Shown here: piece by piece, positions 24,364 through 25,371 of the stretch
How the letters are laid out: the number at the start of each line of letters is the position of its first letter
How positions within the stretch are numbered: position 1 is the first letter of the stretch
Source: a virus
DNA: 25,371 nucleotides
Virus record (IMG/VR): IMGVR_UViG_3300032931_000117
Coordinates: 1 to 25,371 of that record
Strand: one strand, 5' to 3'
Translations under genes and position numbers: made by a program
The notes under the pieces: model-generated
What the model was told of the DNA's origin: nothing
Seen by the model: the letters and a program-made list of their open reading frames with translations, nothing else
Database searches by the model: none

Positions 24364-25371
24364 TTATTTTTTTCTTTTTATTTCCTCACAATTAAATATA
24401 AGGTTTGGTTGGCTTTTTCTACAATAATCTAAAACTATATCTTTATCCTCTTTTTTAACTATTAATGAATCGTGTACTGATAGTGTGAATTGTACTGGTG
24501 AGTTGTTTAATAAATCATCTATAAATATATTTGCTTCTTTATTCTGTAATAATTTACAAACATCTTTATATGATTTTGTTTTGTAATTTCTAATAAATAT
24601 ATTTGCAACACTGAATATATCTCTGATTGCTACTTTATCTACATCAATATAACCATTGCCATTTATCCAAGAGGTGAATAGTTCTTTAGCTTCATCTCTT
24701 GTTTTTAAAGCTTCTATTCTCTCAATTATATAATCGTAGAAATCTAAACCATTCTCGAATATGTAATTTAAGTTTTTATCATTTAATCCTATTTCATTCA
24801 TAGTAATCCATAATAATCTTGGTTGTGATGTTTTAGCATCTATTGCATAATAATCACCACCTGCTAATAAATCCTTATATGATATTGAACCATTTATACT
24901 ACCAGTAATGTTGGTATGTAATCTTCTTGAAAAATTATCTCTTTTTATTAAAAGTTCATCAGGAAAAAAGTTTAGTTGTAATAATGAGTATCTAGTTCTT
25001 TGGAACCATTTTTCATCATCATATAAGTTAGTAGCTACTTTAAAGTCATATTCCTCACCAACCTCAACATCTATAAGAAACTTATACCTCATACATATAC
25101 CCTTTTCTGTGTTATAATATTTTTTCCTCCTAGGATTAAATATGCTATTATTATCATAATTGAATGACTGAAACTCTATAATCTTATGTTCTAATAAAAG
25201 TTTAGTTGCTTTATTATATTGTCCTGATACTTTTTTGAGATATGCTGAAGGACAATCGAACCAACCTTTATTATTTCCTTTTTTATATACAAGTGATTCA
25301 TATACTTTTATTATTCTATCTTTTGCATCTTTTCTTTTCTGTAGAGATAATAAGTAATCAAGTTCTTTTCC
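24364..25371 (-). CDS. Divergent family A DNA polymerase, C-terminal part (runs off window)
   Basis: The frame is open from the stop at 24366-24364 to the right edge of the window, at least 335 residues, so the ATG at 25092 is internal and the start lies outside. Residues below count from that ATG. The palm motifs of family A polymerases are visible: a GRL-like strand (RRLHTNITGSINGS, 56-69), motif A YAIDAKTSQPRLL (82-94, catalytic Asp85), motif B RDEAKELFTSWINGNG (132-147, with Lys136 as the dNTP-binding candidate), and motif C SVHDSLIV (205-212, Asp208; the usual following Glu is Ser). The N-terminal part has a basic helical region (RRKKYYN). It is probably the phage replicative polymerase or a relative of the small virus/plasmid family A group. 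Orientation opposite to the late genes fits a replication module. Confidence 0.68.
   Translation of the reverse strand, partial: GKELDYLLSLQKRKDAKDRIIKVYESLVYKKGNNKGWFDCPSAYLKKVSGQYNKATKLLLEHKIIEFQSFNYDNNSIFNPRRKKYYNTEKGICMRYKFLIDVEVGEEYDFKVATNLYDDEKWFQRTRYSLLQLNFFPDELLIKRDNFSRRLHTNITGSINGSISYKDLLAGGDYYAIDAKTSQPRLLWITMNEIGLNDKNLNYIFENGLDFYDYIIERIEALKTRDEAKELFTSWINGNGYIDVDKVAIRDIFSVANIFIRNYKTKSYKDVCKLLQNKEANIFIDDLLNNSPVQFTLSVHDSLIVKKEDKDIVLDYCRKSQPNLIFNCEEIKRKK

Noticed and set aside
25090-25092. ATG at 25092 as the start of the polymerase-like protein.
   Set aside because: The frame continues upstream without a stop for another 93 codons to the window edge, with normal codon use, so this Met is internal.
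24908-25117. 69-residue + strand frame opposite the polymerase-like gene.
   Set aside because: The minus-strand frame has polymerase motifs and is open through the window edge; the + frame has no similarity or leader.

Overview
The window is the late (structural) gene block of a tailed double-stranded DNA bacteriophage with very AT-rich DNA (roughly 30% GC by eye). It carries a large terminase, portal, prohead protease, scaffold-like protein, HK97-type major capsid protein, tape measure protein and holin. The tape measure protein with no visible sheath or contractile baseplate genes suggests a siphovirus. The protein families, the lack of Shine-Dalgarno sequences and the A/T-rich leader before almost every start codon point to a Bacteroidota host, probably Flavobacteriia. 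I see no integrase, small terminase or endolysin, so lysogeny cannot be judged.

Layout on the + strand: a GIY-YIG homing endonuclease (10-660) runs 16 bases into the large terminase (645-1805). A lone DNA methyltransferase follows (1824-2873), then two collagen-like fibre proteins (2901-4841, 4857-7160), a small unknown protein (7178-7525) and a one-helix membrane peptide (7543-7704). A gap with strong RNA pairing potential (7705-7770) precedes an HK97-gp10-like protein (7820-8299). Next come two large distal-tail proteins (8316-9977, 9987-14138), the tape measure (14153-16123), a stop-start coupled pair that may be the tail assembly chaperones (16153-16979), the protease (16994-18172), scaffold (18257-18937), major capsid protein (18957-19952) and a probable tail tube protein (20024-20563), which ends at an intrinsic terminator. 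A second block (20637-24089) has three small proteins, the portal, a head-tail connector and a holin.

At 24090-24118 a minus-strand terminator marks a convergent junction. To its right, on the minus strand, are a 56-residue coiled-coil peptide and the C-terminal part of what looks like a divergent family A DNA polymerase running off the window edge (24364-25371). This is probably the edge of the replication module.

The genes work together as follows. The protease and scaffold shape and mature the capsid shell. The terminase fills it through the portal. The connector, gp10-like and terminator-like proteins join head to tail. The tape measure and chaperones set tail length around the tube protein. 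The large distal proteins and collagen fibres form the tail tip and receptor-binding surface. The holin starts lysis. The most unusual points are a scrambled module order, a structured intergenic RNA candidate with mutually exclusive folds, a hairpin/pseudoknot after the capsid gene, a terminator-like domain fused to a collagen stalk, and the hidden polymerase.
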